Notes: a model not told the origin generated them from the sequence alone. A stretch of DNA of 64,000 bases from Microbacterium murale (GCF_014635185.1 NZ_BMCM01000002.1:496001-560000), one strand, 5' to 3'; shown: positions 1-8,355, numbered from the stretch's first letter. Numbers and translations are program-made.

Positions 1-893
1 AGCTGGTCGATGACCGAGAGAAGGTCGTGCACCGCGCCGCGCTCGTGGATCGCCTCGGCGCGGCCGAGCACCTCGCGGCGCAGATGCGCGACAAGCGCCG
101 GGAAACCGGATTCGTCGTTCAGGCTGCGGTCCTGCAGTTCGGCGGCGAGCAGCCTGAGATCGCTGGAGACGGCGAAGATCGGCACATCGCCGGTCGTGAG
201 GAGATGTCCGCGGTCGATGTCCGCGACCTCGCGCCACTGCGGGTAGAGGTCGGTCTTGGCGAGCACGGCGGCGACGTTGGGCGACATGCGCATGGCGTGC
301 CGCAGAAACTGCACTTCGGGCTCGGTGTACTCCTGTGAGGCGTCCGAGACCATGAGCACGGCGTGAGCGGACGACAGCGCTGCCAGCGTCGTGAGCGCGT
401 TGGTCGATTCGAAGCCGCCGACGCCTGGAGAGTCGACCAGCTGCAGCCCGCCCTTGAGGATCTCGCGCGGCAGCAGCACCTCCGCCGAAACGATGCCGCG
501 CTCGTTGCCGCGGTTCCCACGCTCCGAGACGTATTCGGCGAGGTCCTCCAGGGGAATCTCGCGTCTCACCGTCGCCGGTCGTCGCGGGTCGGATGCGGCA
601 TCCTTCGCCCGTTCGAGGATCCAGGCGGACGGCTCAGCCGCATACCCGACGACGGTCGGCACGCTCGTGGCGACGTCGTCGTCGACAGGGCATGCGGGCG
701 CGTTCACGAGCGCATTGATGAGCTTGCTCTTGCCCTGCTTGAATTCCCCGACCACGATGACGCGGACCCCGGGATCCAGCAGGCGTTGCCGGGTCTGCTC
801 GAGACGTTCGGAGAGGTCCGTCCGTCCGGTGGACGCGGCGAGCGCGCCGACCTCCCGGACGGCGTGTGCGACCGACTCCCCCGCGGTTCGCAT
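1..893 (-). CDS. Dynamin-family GTPase (IniA-like), C-terminus beyond the window edge
   Basis: About 297 residues are visible; the gene runs off position 1. The G domain is clear: a P-loop GEFKQGKS at residues 49-56, a switch-II DSPG at 154-157 and a G4-type AKTD at 212-215, with a conserved Thr run between them. This order and spacing is that of bacterial dynamin-like proteins, which hydrolyse GTP to remodel or protect membranes. ATG at 893 is used; an in-frame GTG at 902 sits behind a G-rich stretch and is an alternative. The gene lies downstream of a small acidic gene and a repeat-protein gene on the same strand, as mycobacterial iniA lies behind iniB. The family call is firm. The link to Ini-type cell-wall stress is inference. 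Confidence 0.85.
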   Translation of the reverse strand, partial: MRTAGESVAHAVREVGALAASTGRTDLSERLEQTRQRLLDPGVRVIVVGEFKQGKSKLINALVNAPACPVDDDVATSVPTVVGYAAEPSAWILERAKDAASDPRRPATVRREIPLEDLAEYVSERGNRGNERGIVSAEVLLPREILKGGLQLVDSPGVGGFESTNALTTLAALSSAHAVLMVSDASQEYTEPEVQFLRHAMRMSPNVAAVLAKTDLYPQWREVADIDRGHLLTTGDVPIFAVSSDLRLLAAELQDRSLNDESGFPALVAHLRREVLGRAEAIHERGAVHDLLSVIDQ

Positions 894-971
894 ATCCGGC
901 ACGTGACCCCCATGTGTCGTCCAGAGCTGCCGGGGTGGTGCACCACCCCTGCTCTCCCCAGTTGTTCGGGA

Positions 972-1214
972 TCAGACCAGGAAGTCCGGTCCCAGCGTCC
1001 CTCCGTCGACGTCGGCGGCGGCGCCCGGGTCATCTCCCCAGATGACGTCGGGATCCACCTCCCAGTCGGAGGAGTTCACATTCTCTATCTCCGCGGTGAA
1101 GATGTTCGCCCCTGTCGGGTCGGCATCCACCGCGGCATCCGGCCAGAGGATCCCGTCGAAGGCGTCGTGGCCGGCCGGCAGCTCTGCCGGTTCGCCGCTC
1201 GCTTCGTCGGACAT
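972..1214 (-). CDS. Small acidic protein of unknown function
   Basis: This is an 80-residue, strongly acidic protein starting MSDEASGEP, with many Asp, Ala and Gly residues and no membrane segment or recognisable domain. The ATG at 1214 is preferred over a longer upstream frame because an AAGG-type ribosome site lies about seven bases before it. It sits between the Asn-Ser-Asp repeat gene and the dynamin-like GTPase on the same strand, so all three may be one operon. I do not recognise the family. An accessory or adaptor of the GTPase is only a guess from position. Confidence 0.6.
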   Translation of the reverse strand: MSDEASGEPAELPAGHDAFDGILWPDAAVDADPTGANIFTAEIENVNSSDWEVDPDVIWGDDPGAAADVDGGTLGPDFLV

Positions 1215-1295
1215 GTCAGACCTTCGGATCGGATGCTTCGCAGTGTAGTGCTCTGCCCGGCCACCTTCCAGAGGCAACCGGGCAGAGCCTGTGCC

Positions 1296-2492
1296 TCAGA
1301 AGGCGACGTCGTTCATGTCCCCGGTGGGACTGCCGACGTTGATGTCGTCGACTGCGACGTCGACGTTCAGCGACTCGTCGGTCACCGAGCTGTCCTGGAA
1401 CGAGTCGTTGACCGACCACGTGTCGGAGTTGTCGGTCATCGAGTTGTCCTGGAACGAGTCGTTCACGGACCAGTTGTCCGAGAAATCGGTCATCGAGTTG
1501 TCGGAGTTGTCCGAGTTGTCGGAGTTGTCCGTCACCGAGTTGTCCGAGTTGTCGGTCATCGAGTTGTCCTGGAACGAGTCGTTGATCGACCAGTTGTCGG
1601 AGAAGTCCTCGTTGAACGAATCGGTGTAGGTCTCGTTGCCGATCGCCACATCGCCCACCGTGATGTTGGTGCTGATGTTGTGGATCGCACCATCGCCTCC
1701 AGCCGCGACGGATCCATCACCGGATGCCGTGACGCTGCTGTTCGCGAAGACCTGGTTGACGTCGCCGCCAGTGGTGTCGCCGCCCGATGGGACGCCGCCT
1801 CCGTAGCCCAGACCGGCCAGGCCCGCAGAACCCGCTGCACCCGCACCGCTGGCTGCAGTGGAGATGTTCTGGTTCACCGACTGGTCGTTCAGAGTCGCCC
1901 GTGCGTCGATCGTGAGATTGCCGCCGGTCGCTCCGGCCATGCCGGCTGCTCCGCTGAGGTTCAGGTCGTTGAACCCGGCGTTGAACTGGCGGGTCCCGAC
2001 GCTGATCGAGTGGTCGTTCAGAGTCGTGTTGCCCGAGTCGTGCACCGAGTTGTTCTGGAACGAGTCGTTGATCGAGTTGTCAGAATTGTCCGAGTTGTCG
2101 GAGTGATCCGAGTTGTCGGTCCACGAGTTGTCCTGGAACGAGTCGTTGACCTGGAACGAGTCGTTGATCGAGTTGTCGGAGTCGTCGCTGTTGTCGGAGT
2201 TGTCCGAATTGTCCGAGTTGTCGCTGTTGTCGGAGTTGTCCGAGTTGTCGGAATTGTCCGAGTTGTCGGAGTTGTCGGTCGAGTTGTCCGAGTTGTCGGA
2301 GTTGTCGTCCGCCGAGTTGTCGGAGTTGTCGCTGTTGTCCGAGTTGTCGCTGTTGTCCGAGTTGTCCGTCGTCGAGTTGTCGGAGTTGTCCGTCGTCGAG
2401 TTGTCGGAGTTGTCGGTGTTGCCGTTGCCGACGTCCTCGACGCCCAGATTCCACTGAGCACCGAGCAAGTTGTCGTTGTCCTGCACAGCCAT
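1296..2492 (-). CDS. Low-complexity Asp-Asn-Ser repeat protein, IniB-like position
   Basis: The product has 398 residues. It opens MAVQDNDNLLGAQWNLG, then residues of about 26-140 are almost wholly repeats of DNS with interspersed NDSFQDNS blocks. A central Gly/Ala-rich segment (about 165-260) carries several LNDxS/NxS motifs, and a second repeat block follows before an acidic C-terminus. There is no signal peptide or membrane helix, and hydrophobic residues are scarce. It is predicted to be disordered and highly acidic. It lies just upstream of a dynamin-like GTPase, as Gly/Ala-rich iniB precedes iniA in mycobacteria. I infer a surface- or membrane-associated partner of the GTPase. The function is unknown. 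Confidence covers the gene, not the role. Confidence 0.75.
   Translation of the reverse strand: MAVQDNDNLLGAQWNLGVEDVGNGNTDNSDNSTTDNSDNSTTDNSDNSDNSDNSDNSDNSADDNSDNSDNSTDNSDNSDNSDNSDNSDNSDNSDNSDNSDNSDDSDNSINDSFQVNDSFQDNSWTDNSDHSDNSDNSDNSINDSFQNNSVHDSGNTTLNDHSISVGTRQFNAGFNDLNLSGAAGMAGATGGNLTIDARATLNDQSVNQNISTAASGAGAAGSAGLAGLGYGGGVPSGGDTTGGDVNQVFANSSVTASGDGSVAAGGDGAIHNISTNITVGDVAIGNETYTDSFNEDFSDNWSINDSFQDNSMTDNSDNSVTDNSDNSDNSDNSMTDFSDNWSVNDSFQDNSMTDNSDTWSVNDSFQDSSVTDESLNVDVAVDDINVGSPTGDMNDVAF
2167..2421. repeat. 9-bp tandem repeat tract coding Asp-Asn-Ser
   Basis: The plus strand shows many head-to-tail copies of a 9-mer of the type GAGTTGTCG/GAGTTGTCC, which read on the minus strand as GAC AAC TC(C/G) codons. 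Copies differ mainly at the wobble base. Smaller tracts of the same unit lie near 1430-1580 and 2065-2120. Because the unit is a multiple of three, gain or loss of copies would change protein length without breaking the frame. Confidence 0.85.
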
Positions 2493-2642
2493 GATGTGTC
2501 CCCTTTATCGTCAGAGTGCCGAGTGGCGCGTGTTATGAGTCTGGAACTCACGCACCCGGCCGGCATCGGGGAGGACCCCGAGGTTGTGCGGGGATCGGTC
2601 GGGGATGCTGGGGGGCCTGTCGGGGGACGGTAGGGGGACGCG

Positions 2643-2676
2643 AAAAGGCCCGGATGCCGTAGCATCCGAGCCTTTC
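2643..2676 (-). terminator. Intrinsic terminator of groES
   Basis: The 14-base arms at 2644-2657 and 2662-2675 pair with one G-T mismatch around a four-base loop. On the minus strand the hairpin is followed by a run of four T. It sits 20 bases past the groES stop codon. Confidence 0.75.
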
Positions 2677-2695
2677 TACGCTGTTGTCGAGTTGC

Positions 2696-2992
2696 TCAGC
2701 GAACGACGACGGCGAGGACGTCGCGAGCCGAGAGCACCAGGTACTCGTCGGCGCCGAACTTGATCTCGGTTCCGCCGTACTTGCTGTACAGGACGCGGTC
2801 GCCGACGGAGACGTCGAGCGGAACGCGGTTGCCGTTGTCGTCGATGCGGCCGGGGCCGACAGCCACGACCTCGCCCTCCTGGGGCTTCTCCTTGGCGGTG
2901 TCGGGGATGACCAGTCCACTAGCGGTGGTCTGCTCTGCCTCGACCTGCTGGATGACGATGCGGTCCTCGAGCGGCTTGATGGAAACCGACAC
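2696..2992 (-). CDS. groES: Co-chaperonin GroES
   Basis: This is the 98-residue, normal-length Hsp10 that caps GroEL during protein folding. The N-terminal [12 protein letters not shown], the central mobile-loop region [19 protein letters not shown] and the C-terminal [13 protein letters not shown] are all typical. The start is a GTG at 2992 with an AGAGG ribosome site. No groEL follows; a terminator lies directly downstream, so this is a monocistronic groES, as is common in Actinobacteria, where groEL copies lie elsewhere. Two CIRCE operators upstream indicate HrcA control and heat induction. Confidence 0.97.
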   Translation of the reverse strand: MSVSIKPLEDRIVIQQVEAEQTTASGLVIPDTAKEKPQEGEVVAVGPGRIDDNGNRVPLDVSVGDRVLYSKYGGTEIKFGADEYLVLSARDVLAVVVR

Positions 2993-3032
2993 GGTCTACC
3001 TCTTCTTTCTTGACGCTGACACGAAAGACTTG

Positions 3033-3059
3033 TTCGCACTCTCAACCCGAGAGTGCTAA
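3033..3059. promoter_or_regulatory. CIRCE operator (HrcA site) upstream of groES
   Basis: TTCGCACTC, nine bases, then GAGTGCTAA. This matches the CIRCE consensus TTAGCACTC-N9-GAGTGCTAA with one mismatch in the left arm and the exact nine-base spacer. It lies 41 bases upstream of the groES start. Confidence 0.92.
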
Positions 3060-3079
3060 TCACAAGTGTAGGGCGTCGG

Positions 3080-3106
3080 CTGGCACTCATGCAATGCGAG
3101 TGCCAG
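3080..3106. promoter_or_regulatory. Second CIRCE operator
   Basis: CTGGCACTC, nine bases, then GAGTGCCAG: a perfect inverted repeat with CIRCE spacing. The outer bases deviate from consensus symmetrically. It lies 21 bases behind the first site and ends 23 bases before the divergent methyltransferase start, so it could also affect that gene. Confidence 0.88.
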
Positions 3107-3129
3107 TTTCGGATGCGTAGTCTGAAGTC

Positions 3130-4452
3130 ATGGAGATGTCCGAGCTCACCGCGCTGCTCACCCCCGAGGGCCTTCGGCTGCTCGACGAGGTCGGCCCGAT
3201 CGCCTCCGCAGCAGAGGTCGCCGGTGCCGTCTCGAAGCTGCGTGCGGCAGGACACTCCCCCGATCTCGTGTCCGCCGTCGTCGGTCAGGCGCACCTGCGC
3301 ACGAAGGCGGAACCGAAGTTCGGCGGCTTCGCCGAGCGGATGCTTTTCACCAGAGCCGGCCTCGAGCAGGCGACGCGCCTGGGTGTGGCGGCACGGCACG
3401 CTGGGCGCATGCGCCGCGCGGGCATTTCACGAGTGGCAGATCTGGGCTGCGGCATCGGCGGCGACTCGCTCGCCTTCGCCGGTGCCGGCCTCGGCGTCGT
3501 GGCCGTGGATGCCGATGAGGTCACCGCGGCGATCGCCGCCTACAACCTCGCCCCCTTCGGCACCCGCGGGTCGTTGAGCGAGCGGAGCGAGACGAAACGC
3601 GCTGAGCGACCGCAGGGAGTCGAAGCGTCCGTGACCGTCCAACACGGCACCGCCGAGGAGTTCGTGAGCGCCGACTTCGGAGAACTGCACGATCTTCGGA
3701 CGAATCCGGCAGATTCCTCCGAAGAAGCTGCACTTCTCCGAGATACGCGCACGGCGGTCTGGCTCGACCCCGCACGCCGCACCACCGGCCATAGCGAGAC
3801 GCGGCGGGTCACAGCATCCGACTACTCGCCCTCGCTCGATTGGGCGTTCGCCCTCGCCGCGCGGATCCCCACGGGCATCAAACTCGGCCCCGGTCACGAT
3901 CGCGACAGCCTCCCCGCGGATGTCGAAGCGCAGTGGGTCAGTGCCGACGGCAGCGTTGTCGAGCTCGTGCTGTGGTCTGGCGCGCTCGCGCGCGAGGGCG
4001 TACGGCGTGCGGCGCTCGTGATCCGCGGTGACGAGTCGCACGAGCTCACGGCCGGAGCGGATGCCGAGGACGCCGAAGTACGCGAGCTCGGCGCCTTCCT
4101 GCACGAGCCGGATGGTGCCGTCATCCGCGCGCGTCTGATCGGCGACGTCGCGCGCAGCCTCGACGCCGGGATGCTGGACGCGAAGATCGCCTATCTGACC
4201 GGCGACGCTGCGCTCACTTCGCCGTTCGTGCAGTCGTTCAGGGTGCGCGAGGTGATGGCCGCGAACCCCAAGGCGATCAACGCGGTTCTCAGGGCCAACG
4301 ACATCGGCACGGTCGAGATCAAGAAGCGCGGCATGGACATCGATCCCGCCGCATTCCGGAAGAAGTTGAACCTGAAGGGCTCGCAGACCGCGACGCTGGT
4401 CCTCACGCGGGTCGGAGACCGGCGGATGGCGATCCTCGCCGATCGGGTGTGA
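3130..4452 (+). CDS. THUMP-like class I SAM-dependent methyltransferase
   Basis: This is a 440-residue protein. An N-terminal helical part precedes a Rossmann methyltransferase core with motif I VADLGCGIGGDSLAF (about residues 101-115) and an acidic motif II VVAVDAD. A later WLDPARR motif recalls the DPPR-type catalytic loop. The C-terminal 90 residues resemble the THUMP-like domain of this actinobacterial family. The family is generally annotated as RNA-modifying, but the substrate is unknown. Residues near 147-168 (SLSERSETKRAERPQGVE) are encoded by a dispersed DNA repeat, so the core contains an in-frame insertion between strands. The gene diverges from groES, with a CIRCE site close to its start. 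Confidence 0.85.
   Translation: MEMSELTALLTPEGLRLLDEVGPIASAAEVAGAVSKLRAAGHSPDLVSAVVGQAHLRTKAEPKFGGFAERMLFTRAGLEQATRLGVAARHAGRMRRAGISRVADLGCGIGGDSLAFAGAGLGVVAVDADEVTAAIAAYNLAPFGTRGSLSERSETKRAERPQGVEASVTVQHGTAEEFVSADFGELHDLRTNPADSSEEAALLRDTRTAVWLDPARRTTGHSETRRVTASDYSPSLDWAFALAARIPTGIKLGPGHDRDSLPADVEAQWVSADGSVVELVLWSGALAREGVRRAALVIRGDESHELTAGADAEDAEVRELGAFLHEPDGAVIRARLIGDVARSLDAGMLDAKIAYLTGDAALTSPFVQSFRVREVMAANPKAINAVLRANDIGTVEIKKRGMDIDPAAFRKKLNLKGSQTATLVLTRVGDRRMAILADRV
3568..3626 (+). repeat. Dispersed GAGCGAGCGNAGCGAG repeat inside the methyltransferase gene
   Basis: It contains GTTGAGCGAGCGGAGCGA, then GACGAAACGCGCTGAGCGA and an imperfect third half ending AGTCGAAGC. Related copies occur at 5353-5414, 5485-5586 and 34328-34381. 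Here it is translated in frame. Confidence 0.85.
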
Positions 4453-4453
4453 T

Positions 4454-5707
4454 TCAGCCGCCGGTCTCGCCGGTCTCGCCGTCGCTCACGAGGTCGTCGA
4501 ACATCGGATCGTCGAACGTGAACTCAATCGGGTCGCCCGTCTCGGGATCGAGCTCGCCGATCGCGGCCTCCGAGTGGCGGATGATCGTGAGCACAGGGCC
4601 GCGCATCTCGGACTGCTGCACCAGGTACTCCGTCGGCACACCGTCCACGATCACCATGAGCGTGATGTCGGACTCGGCATCTTCGGCACATGCTTCGATG
4701 GGTCCGCCGTCGACTGCGGCGATGACGCAGAATCCCCCGTTCACCCAGTTGCTCCACACCACGGTGTCGCCGTCGTATCCGAGGATTCCGAGCGTGCTGC
4801 CCTCATAGCCTGAGGCTTCGAGTTCGTGCAGCTGAGCGAGTTCGGCATCGCTGTACTGCGACTCCCAGCCGGACGCGTCCTGGTCCCACACCTGGATGAA
4901 CGGCACCAGCTCGCCTGTCATCGTCGGGATGAGTCCGGCGACGAGCTGCTGTCCGGCTTTCTCCTCCCCCTCCGGCACCGTCGCGGTCGCGTTGGGCCAG
5001 ACCGAGTCCTTCAGCTGCTCAGACGGTATGCAGCCGTTCTGGATCATCTCGTCAGGTCCAGTGACGATCACGCACACTTCGTCGCCGTCCGAACGCTCCG
5101 CCTGCCAGACGACGACGCCGTACTGCTCTGCCACCGGTGCGACCGTTCCCGGGTCGAAGTCGTCAGTCGCTTCGATCTCCGCGCGCTGCTCAGCGTGGGC
5201 CGAAGCGAGCGCATAGGCGTCGGCATCCCAGCCCCAGACGGCCCACCCGATGCCGAGGCCGAGGACGAGTGCGGCCGCGACAGCGCCCAGTGCAAAGCCG
5301 ATCGGATGCCGGCGCCACGGCCGCAGTGGAGCATGCGGTTCTGCGGATGAACCGCTTCGACTCGCTGACGCTCGCTCAGCGCGTTTCGTCTCGCCTTCGG
5401 CTCGCTCAACGACCCGCCCCGGTTCCTGCGAGCGGTCAGCACCCTGCGGGGAGGCGGCTTCCTGCGGGGCGACGACCTCTTGCGGGTCGTTGAGCGACGG
5501 GCGCGGACCGACCGGAGCGGTGTGCTGAGCGAGCGCAGCGAGTCGAAGTGACGAAACGGGTTGAGCGAGCGCAGCGAGTCGAAGCCTTCCCCCGCTCGAT
5601 TCCAGCTCCTGGAGGCGCTCGAGCTCCTCAACAGAAAGACCGCCGTCGGGCCCGTACGCCTTGGCCTGCAGCATCCGCAGCTCTGCGGACTCCTCAGCGG
5701 ACACCAT
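4454..5707 (-). CDS. Membrane-anchored protein of unknown function with repeat-derived linker
   Basis: The product has 417 residues, starting MVSAEESAELRMLQAKAYGPDG at an ATG two bases after the preceding stop. The N-terminal 35 residues look like a short helical domain seen in actinobacterial envelope proteins. A roughly 90-residue linker follows, much of it translated dispersed repeat (RLRLAALAQ twice, then GETKRAERASASRS). A single membrane helix (IGFALGAVAAALVLGLGIGWAV) leads to an extracytoplasmic C-terminal half with several Cys residues and an acidic, Gly/Thr-rich tail. I do not recognise the outer domain. It is probably cotranscribed with the membrane protein and tsaD upstream. Confidence 0.75.
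   Translation of the reverse strand: MVSAEESAELRMLQAKAYGPDGGLSVEELERLQELESSGGRLRLAALAQPVSSLRLAALAQHTAPVGPRPSLNDPQEVVAPQEAASPQGADRSQEPGRVVERAEGETKRAERASASRSGSSAEPHAPLRPWRRHPIGFALGAVAAALVLGLGIGWAVWGWDADAYALASAHAEQRAEIEATDDFDPGTVAPVAEQYGVVVWQAERSDGDEVCVIVTGPDEMIQNGCIPSEQLKDSVWPNATATVPEGEEKAGQQLVAGLIPTMTGELVPFIQVWDQDASGWESQYSDAELAQLHELEASGYEGSTLGILGYDGDTVVWSNWVNGGFCVIAAVDGGPIEACAEDAESDITLMVIVDGVPTEYLVQQSEMRGPVLTIIRHSEAAIGELDPETGDPIEFTFDDPMFDDLVSDGETGETGG
5353..5414 (-). repeat. Dispersed GAGCGAGCG repeat, copy within a coding region
   Basis: On the minus strand it reads GTTGAGCGAGCCGAAGGCGA then GACGAAACGCGCTGAGCGA and ends AGCGAGTCGAAGC. It is the same element as at 3568 and 34328, here translated as part of the linker of the membrane-anchored protein. 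Confidence 0.8.
5485..5586 (+). repeat. Cluster of dispersed repeat units within a coding region
   Basis: A degenerate unit beginning GGGTCGTTGAGCGA is followed by two near-identical units, GAGCGAGCGCAGCGAGTCGA at about 5527 and 5564. The translated minus-strand product contains LRLAALAQ twice, showing a recent duplication of the unit. Confidence 0.8.
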
Positions 5708-5709
5708 CC

Positions 5710-6186
5710 CTATCCCAGTCTCTCGAACTGCATGCCGGCCCAGATGAGCCAGCCCAGGCTGTAGATCGTCGCGGTGAGGCCGAGTATCAATGCCCAGAGC
5801 GCGATCGCACGGCTCTCGACCGGGCGTCGCAGCGACATGATCGCCGCGACGACGGCGACGATCGCGAGCGGGATCCCCCAGCCGACGAACCACGACGCAC
5901 ACAGCGCGACGATCGCGGCGAGCAGCGCCCATGGGGCGAGACGGGTGTTGTCCTCAGCGCCGGGACCGTCATCCGGCGCCCATTGCACAGCAGGCATCCC
6001 CGCCGTGTCCGCTGGTCCGCTGGCGACGACCGGCTCGACCCCGACCGGGCCGGTGGGCAACTTCGTGTAGCTGTCGCGGGGCGCACCGGGCATCCGGGTG
6101 GCGCCAGCCGGGCGCTCGACTTCGGCGGAGGGGCGCTCCACCTTCGGCTGCTCGCCCGAGCCGCTCGTACCGCGCTGGTCACTCAT
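5710..6186 (-). CDS. Small integral membrane protein of unknown function
   Basis: 158 residues. The first 80 are Pro/Gly/Asp-rich and probably disordered in the cytoplasm. They are followed by three or so closely packed hydrophobic segments ([34 protein letters not shown] and the final [20 protein letters not shown]). The layout resembles DUF4190-type actinobacterial membrane proteins, but I do not assign a family. The start overlaps the tsaD stop by four bases (ATGA), so it is translationally coupled to tsaD. Confidence 0.75.
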   Translation of the reverse strand: MSDQRGTSGSGEQPKVERPSAEVERPAGATRMPGAPRDSYTKLPTGPVGVEPVVASGPADTAGMPAVQWAPDDGPGAEDNTRLAPWALLAAIVALCASWFVGWGIPLAIVAVVAAIMSLRRPVESRAIALWALILGLTATIYSLGWLIWAGMQFERLG

Positions 6187-7259
6187 GCGGCATCCTCCGC
6201 CTGAGACTCGGCCACTTGGATCTCGGTGACGGGCAACGTGGAATCGGCGCCGAACGCGAGTGTGGACGGGCGGCGTCCCGAGCTGATCAGGTCCGCGGCG
6301 AGCGCGGCGATCATCGCCCCGTTGTCGGTGCAGAGCGACAGCGGCGGGATGCGAACGGTCACCCCGGCGACTGCAGCACGCTCGATCGCGACGTCGCGCA
6401 GCCGCTTGTTGGCGATCACGCCGCCGCCGAGCAGCAGCCGCGGCACGCCGAGGTCGGCGCAGGCGGCGAGCGCCTTGGTGACGAGCACGTCGACGACGGC
6501 TTCGCGGAAGCTCGCGGCGACATCCGCCACCGGCACCTCTTCGCCCGACGCCTCGCAGCGCTCGACCCAGCGGGCGACGGCGGTCTTGAGACCGGAGAAC
6601 GAGAAGTCGTAGCGGTGCTTCACCAGGTCCGGCGCCTTCGACAGCCCGCGCGGGAAGCGGATCGCCTTGGGGTCGCCGTCGGCCGCCGCACGGTCGATCT
6701 CGGGGCCGCCGGGATACGGCAGCGAGAGCAGCCGGGCGACCTTGTCGAAGGCCTCTCCTGCCGCATCGTCCATGGTCTCACCGAGCAGTTCGACATCGGT
6801 GGTGAGGTCGCGCACGTGCAGCAGCGAGGTGTGGCCCCCCGACACGAGCAGCGCGATCGTCGGATACTCGAGCGGGTCGGAATCCGGCGTCACGATGTCG
6901 GCGGCGATGTGACCGACGAGGTGGTTCACGGCGTACAACGGCTTTCCGAGCGAGACTGCGAGGCCCTTGGCCGCTCCGACACCGACCATCAGCGCACCGG
7001 CGAGGCCCGGGCCGCTGGTGACGGCGATCGCATCGAGATCTGACAGCGAGACCTGCGCCTCGGCGAGCGCGGCCTCGATCGACGGCTGCAGCGCTTCGAG
7101 GTGCGCGCGGGCGGCGACTTCGGGGATGACGCCGCCGTAGCGAGCGTGCTCGTCCATGCTGGAGGCGATCGTGTTCGACAGCAGCGTGCGGCCGCGGACG
7201 ATGCCGATGCCCGTCTCGTCGCAGCTCGTCTCGATGCCGAGGACCAGGGGTTCACTCAT
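6183..7259 (-). CDS. tsaD: tRNA N6-threonylcarbamoyladenosine transferase TsaD
   Basis: This 358-residue enzyme is the catalytic subunit that moves the threonylcarbamoyl group from TC-AMP to A37 of ANN-decoding tRNAs. The N-terminal [14 protein letters not shown] and the metal-binding HLVGH segment are present, as are the GPGLAGAL loop and the SGGHTSL ASKHA-fold phosphate motif. The ATG at 7259 overlaps the rimI stop by four bases. tsaB and rimI lie upstream in the same operon and tsaE is at 34369. Confidence 0.97.
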   Translation of the reverse strand: MSEPLVLGIETSCDETGIGIVRGRTLLSNTIASSMDEHARYGGVIPEVAARAHLEALQPSIEAALAEAQVSLSDLDAIAVTSGPGLAGALMVGVGAAKGLAVSLGKPLYAVNHLVGHIAADIVTPDSDPLEYPTIALLVSGGHTSLLHVRDLTTDVELLGETMDDAAGEAFDKVARLLSLPYPGGPEIDRAAADGDPKAIRFPRGLSKAPDLVKHRYDFSFSGLKTAVARWVERCEASGEEVPVADVAASFREAVVDVLVTKALAACADLGVPRLLLGGGVIANKRLRDVAIERAAVAGVTVRIPPLSLCTDNGAMIAALAADLISSGRRPSTLAFGADSTLPVTEIQVAESQAEDAA

Positions 7260-7738
7260 GCTGTGGCTTCCTTCGGGGCGGCAGCCGCCCACCGACGCAG
7301 GTCGAGCTTCATCACGATCGCGTCGACGTTGTCGGGCTGGTAATAGTGCTGGCGTCGGGCGAGTTCCTCGAACCCCTCGGAGGCGTAGAGCCCCTCGGCG
7401 CCTGGATTGTCGGCGCGCACCTCGAGGAAGACCTCTCGGGCTCCGCGGGCGGATGCTTCGGCGAGCAGAGTCCGCAGCATCGCGCGTCCTCGCCCCTCGC
7501 CACGGCGGGCTTCGATCAGCGCGATCGTCTGGATGTCGGCATCCGCGTTCCCACGGATCGCGCGGAGTCCGGCGTATCCGATGATCTCGCCCGCATCTTC
7601 GTCGACGAGGTAGTGGCTGTATGCCGTCACAAGCTCTGCGGCCATCGACTCGGCGCTCCACGCGTCGGTCGGAAACGAGGAGTTCTCGATGGCCATGATC
7701 GCGTCGAGGTCGGCCGGAGTGGCGATGCGGATGGTCAC
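7256..7738 (-). CDS. rimI: Ribosomal-protein S18-alanine N-acetyltransferase RimI
   Basis: This is a 160-residue GNAT-fold acetyltransferase. It begins [20 protein letters not shown], carries the acetyl-CoA loop [11 protein letters not shown] and ends with the [23 protein letters not shown] motif typical of RimI. It acetylates the N-terminal alanine of S18 in model organisms. It sits between tsaB and tsaD with four-base overlaps at both ends, a standard actinobacterial order. Confidence 0.95.
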   Translation of the reverse strand: MTIRIATPADLDAIMAIENSSFPTDAWSAESMAAELVTAYSHYLVDEDAGEIIGYAGLRAIRGNADADIQTIALIEARRGEGRGRAMLRTLLAEASARGAREVFLEVRADNPGAEGLYASEGFEELARRQHYYQPDNVDAIVMKLDLRRWAAAAPKEATA

Positions 7739-8355
7739 AGCCCTACCCGCTTCGGCGCGCCGGGCATCGTGACGTCGGGCTGGCGGAGGTAGAGGGGCTC
7801 GGCGCCGGCGAGTTCTCGACCGGCGTTCGCGGCGCGGATGCCGACTCTGGCGAGCGCTGCGGCGTCGACCGTGGTGACTTCACGTGCGTCGAGGCCGTCG
7901 AGATACGCCTCGGCGCCGGTGCGCGGCACGAGCACCGTCTCGGATTTCAGGTGCGGGATGCCGTCGGCATCGAGCCCTCGGAACACGCTGATCGCGACTT
8001 CACGCCGGCGAGCATCCGTGACGATCGCGAACGTGCCGGCCTCGGGGTCCTGCTCGAGGATGCTGAGGGCCGCGGCGAAGTGGCTGGGCACAGCGATCAC
8101 CGGGATGCCGCGGCCGAGCGCGAACGTGCGTGCGGTGGCGATGCCGATCCTCAGGCCGGTGAAGGGGCCGGGGCCCATGCCCGCGACGACGTGGGTGATC
8201 TCGTCGCCCGCCTCGGCGAGAGCACGCTGCAGCAGAGTGCCGATGACCTCGGCGTGTCCGAGGGGGTCGGGACTGGATGCGTCGGCGCGGCGAGCACCAT
8301 CGGCGTCGACGATCGCGACGGCCGTGCCCAGGGAGGTGTCGACAGCGAGAATCAC
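7735..8355 (-). CDS. tsaB: t6A biosynthesis protein TsaB
   Basis: A 206-residue ASKHA-fold paralogue of TsaD that forms the TsaBDE complex for t6A synthesis. It opens [19 protein letters not shown] and has the [21 protein letters not shown] signature. It is the first gene of tsaB-rimI-tsaD. Only 38 bases separate its start from the end of fliW, so the flagellar fliW operon could read into it. Confidence 0.96.
   Translation of the reverse strand: MILAVDTSLGTAVAIVDADGARRADASSPDPLGHAEVIGTLLQRALAEAGDEITHVVAGMGPGPFTGLRIGIATARTFALGRGIPVIAVPSHFAAALSILEQDPEAGTFAIVTDARRREVAISVFRGLDADGIPHLKSETVLVPRTGAEAYLDGLDAREVTTVDAAALARVGIRAANAGRELAGAEPLYLRQPDVTMPGAPKRVGL

Noticed and set aside
2167-2421. Tandem repeats as a CRISPR or non-coding satellite
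   Set aside because: The unit is nine bases with no spacers, and it keeps an open frame in a protein-coding gene.
363-2633. Long open frame antisense to the repeat protein, rich in Val-Val-Gly-Val
   Set aside because: Its repeats are just the reverse reading of the DNS codons, and it runs through the dynamin, acidic and repeat genes with no ribosome site.
2548-3399. Minus-strand frame crossing groES
   Set aside because: It overlaps groES and both CIRCE operators in another frame and has Arg/Ser-rich shadow composition.
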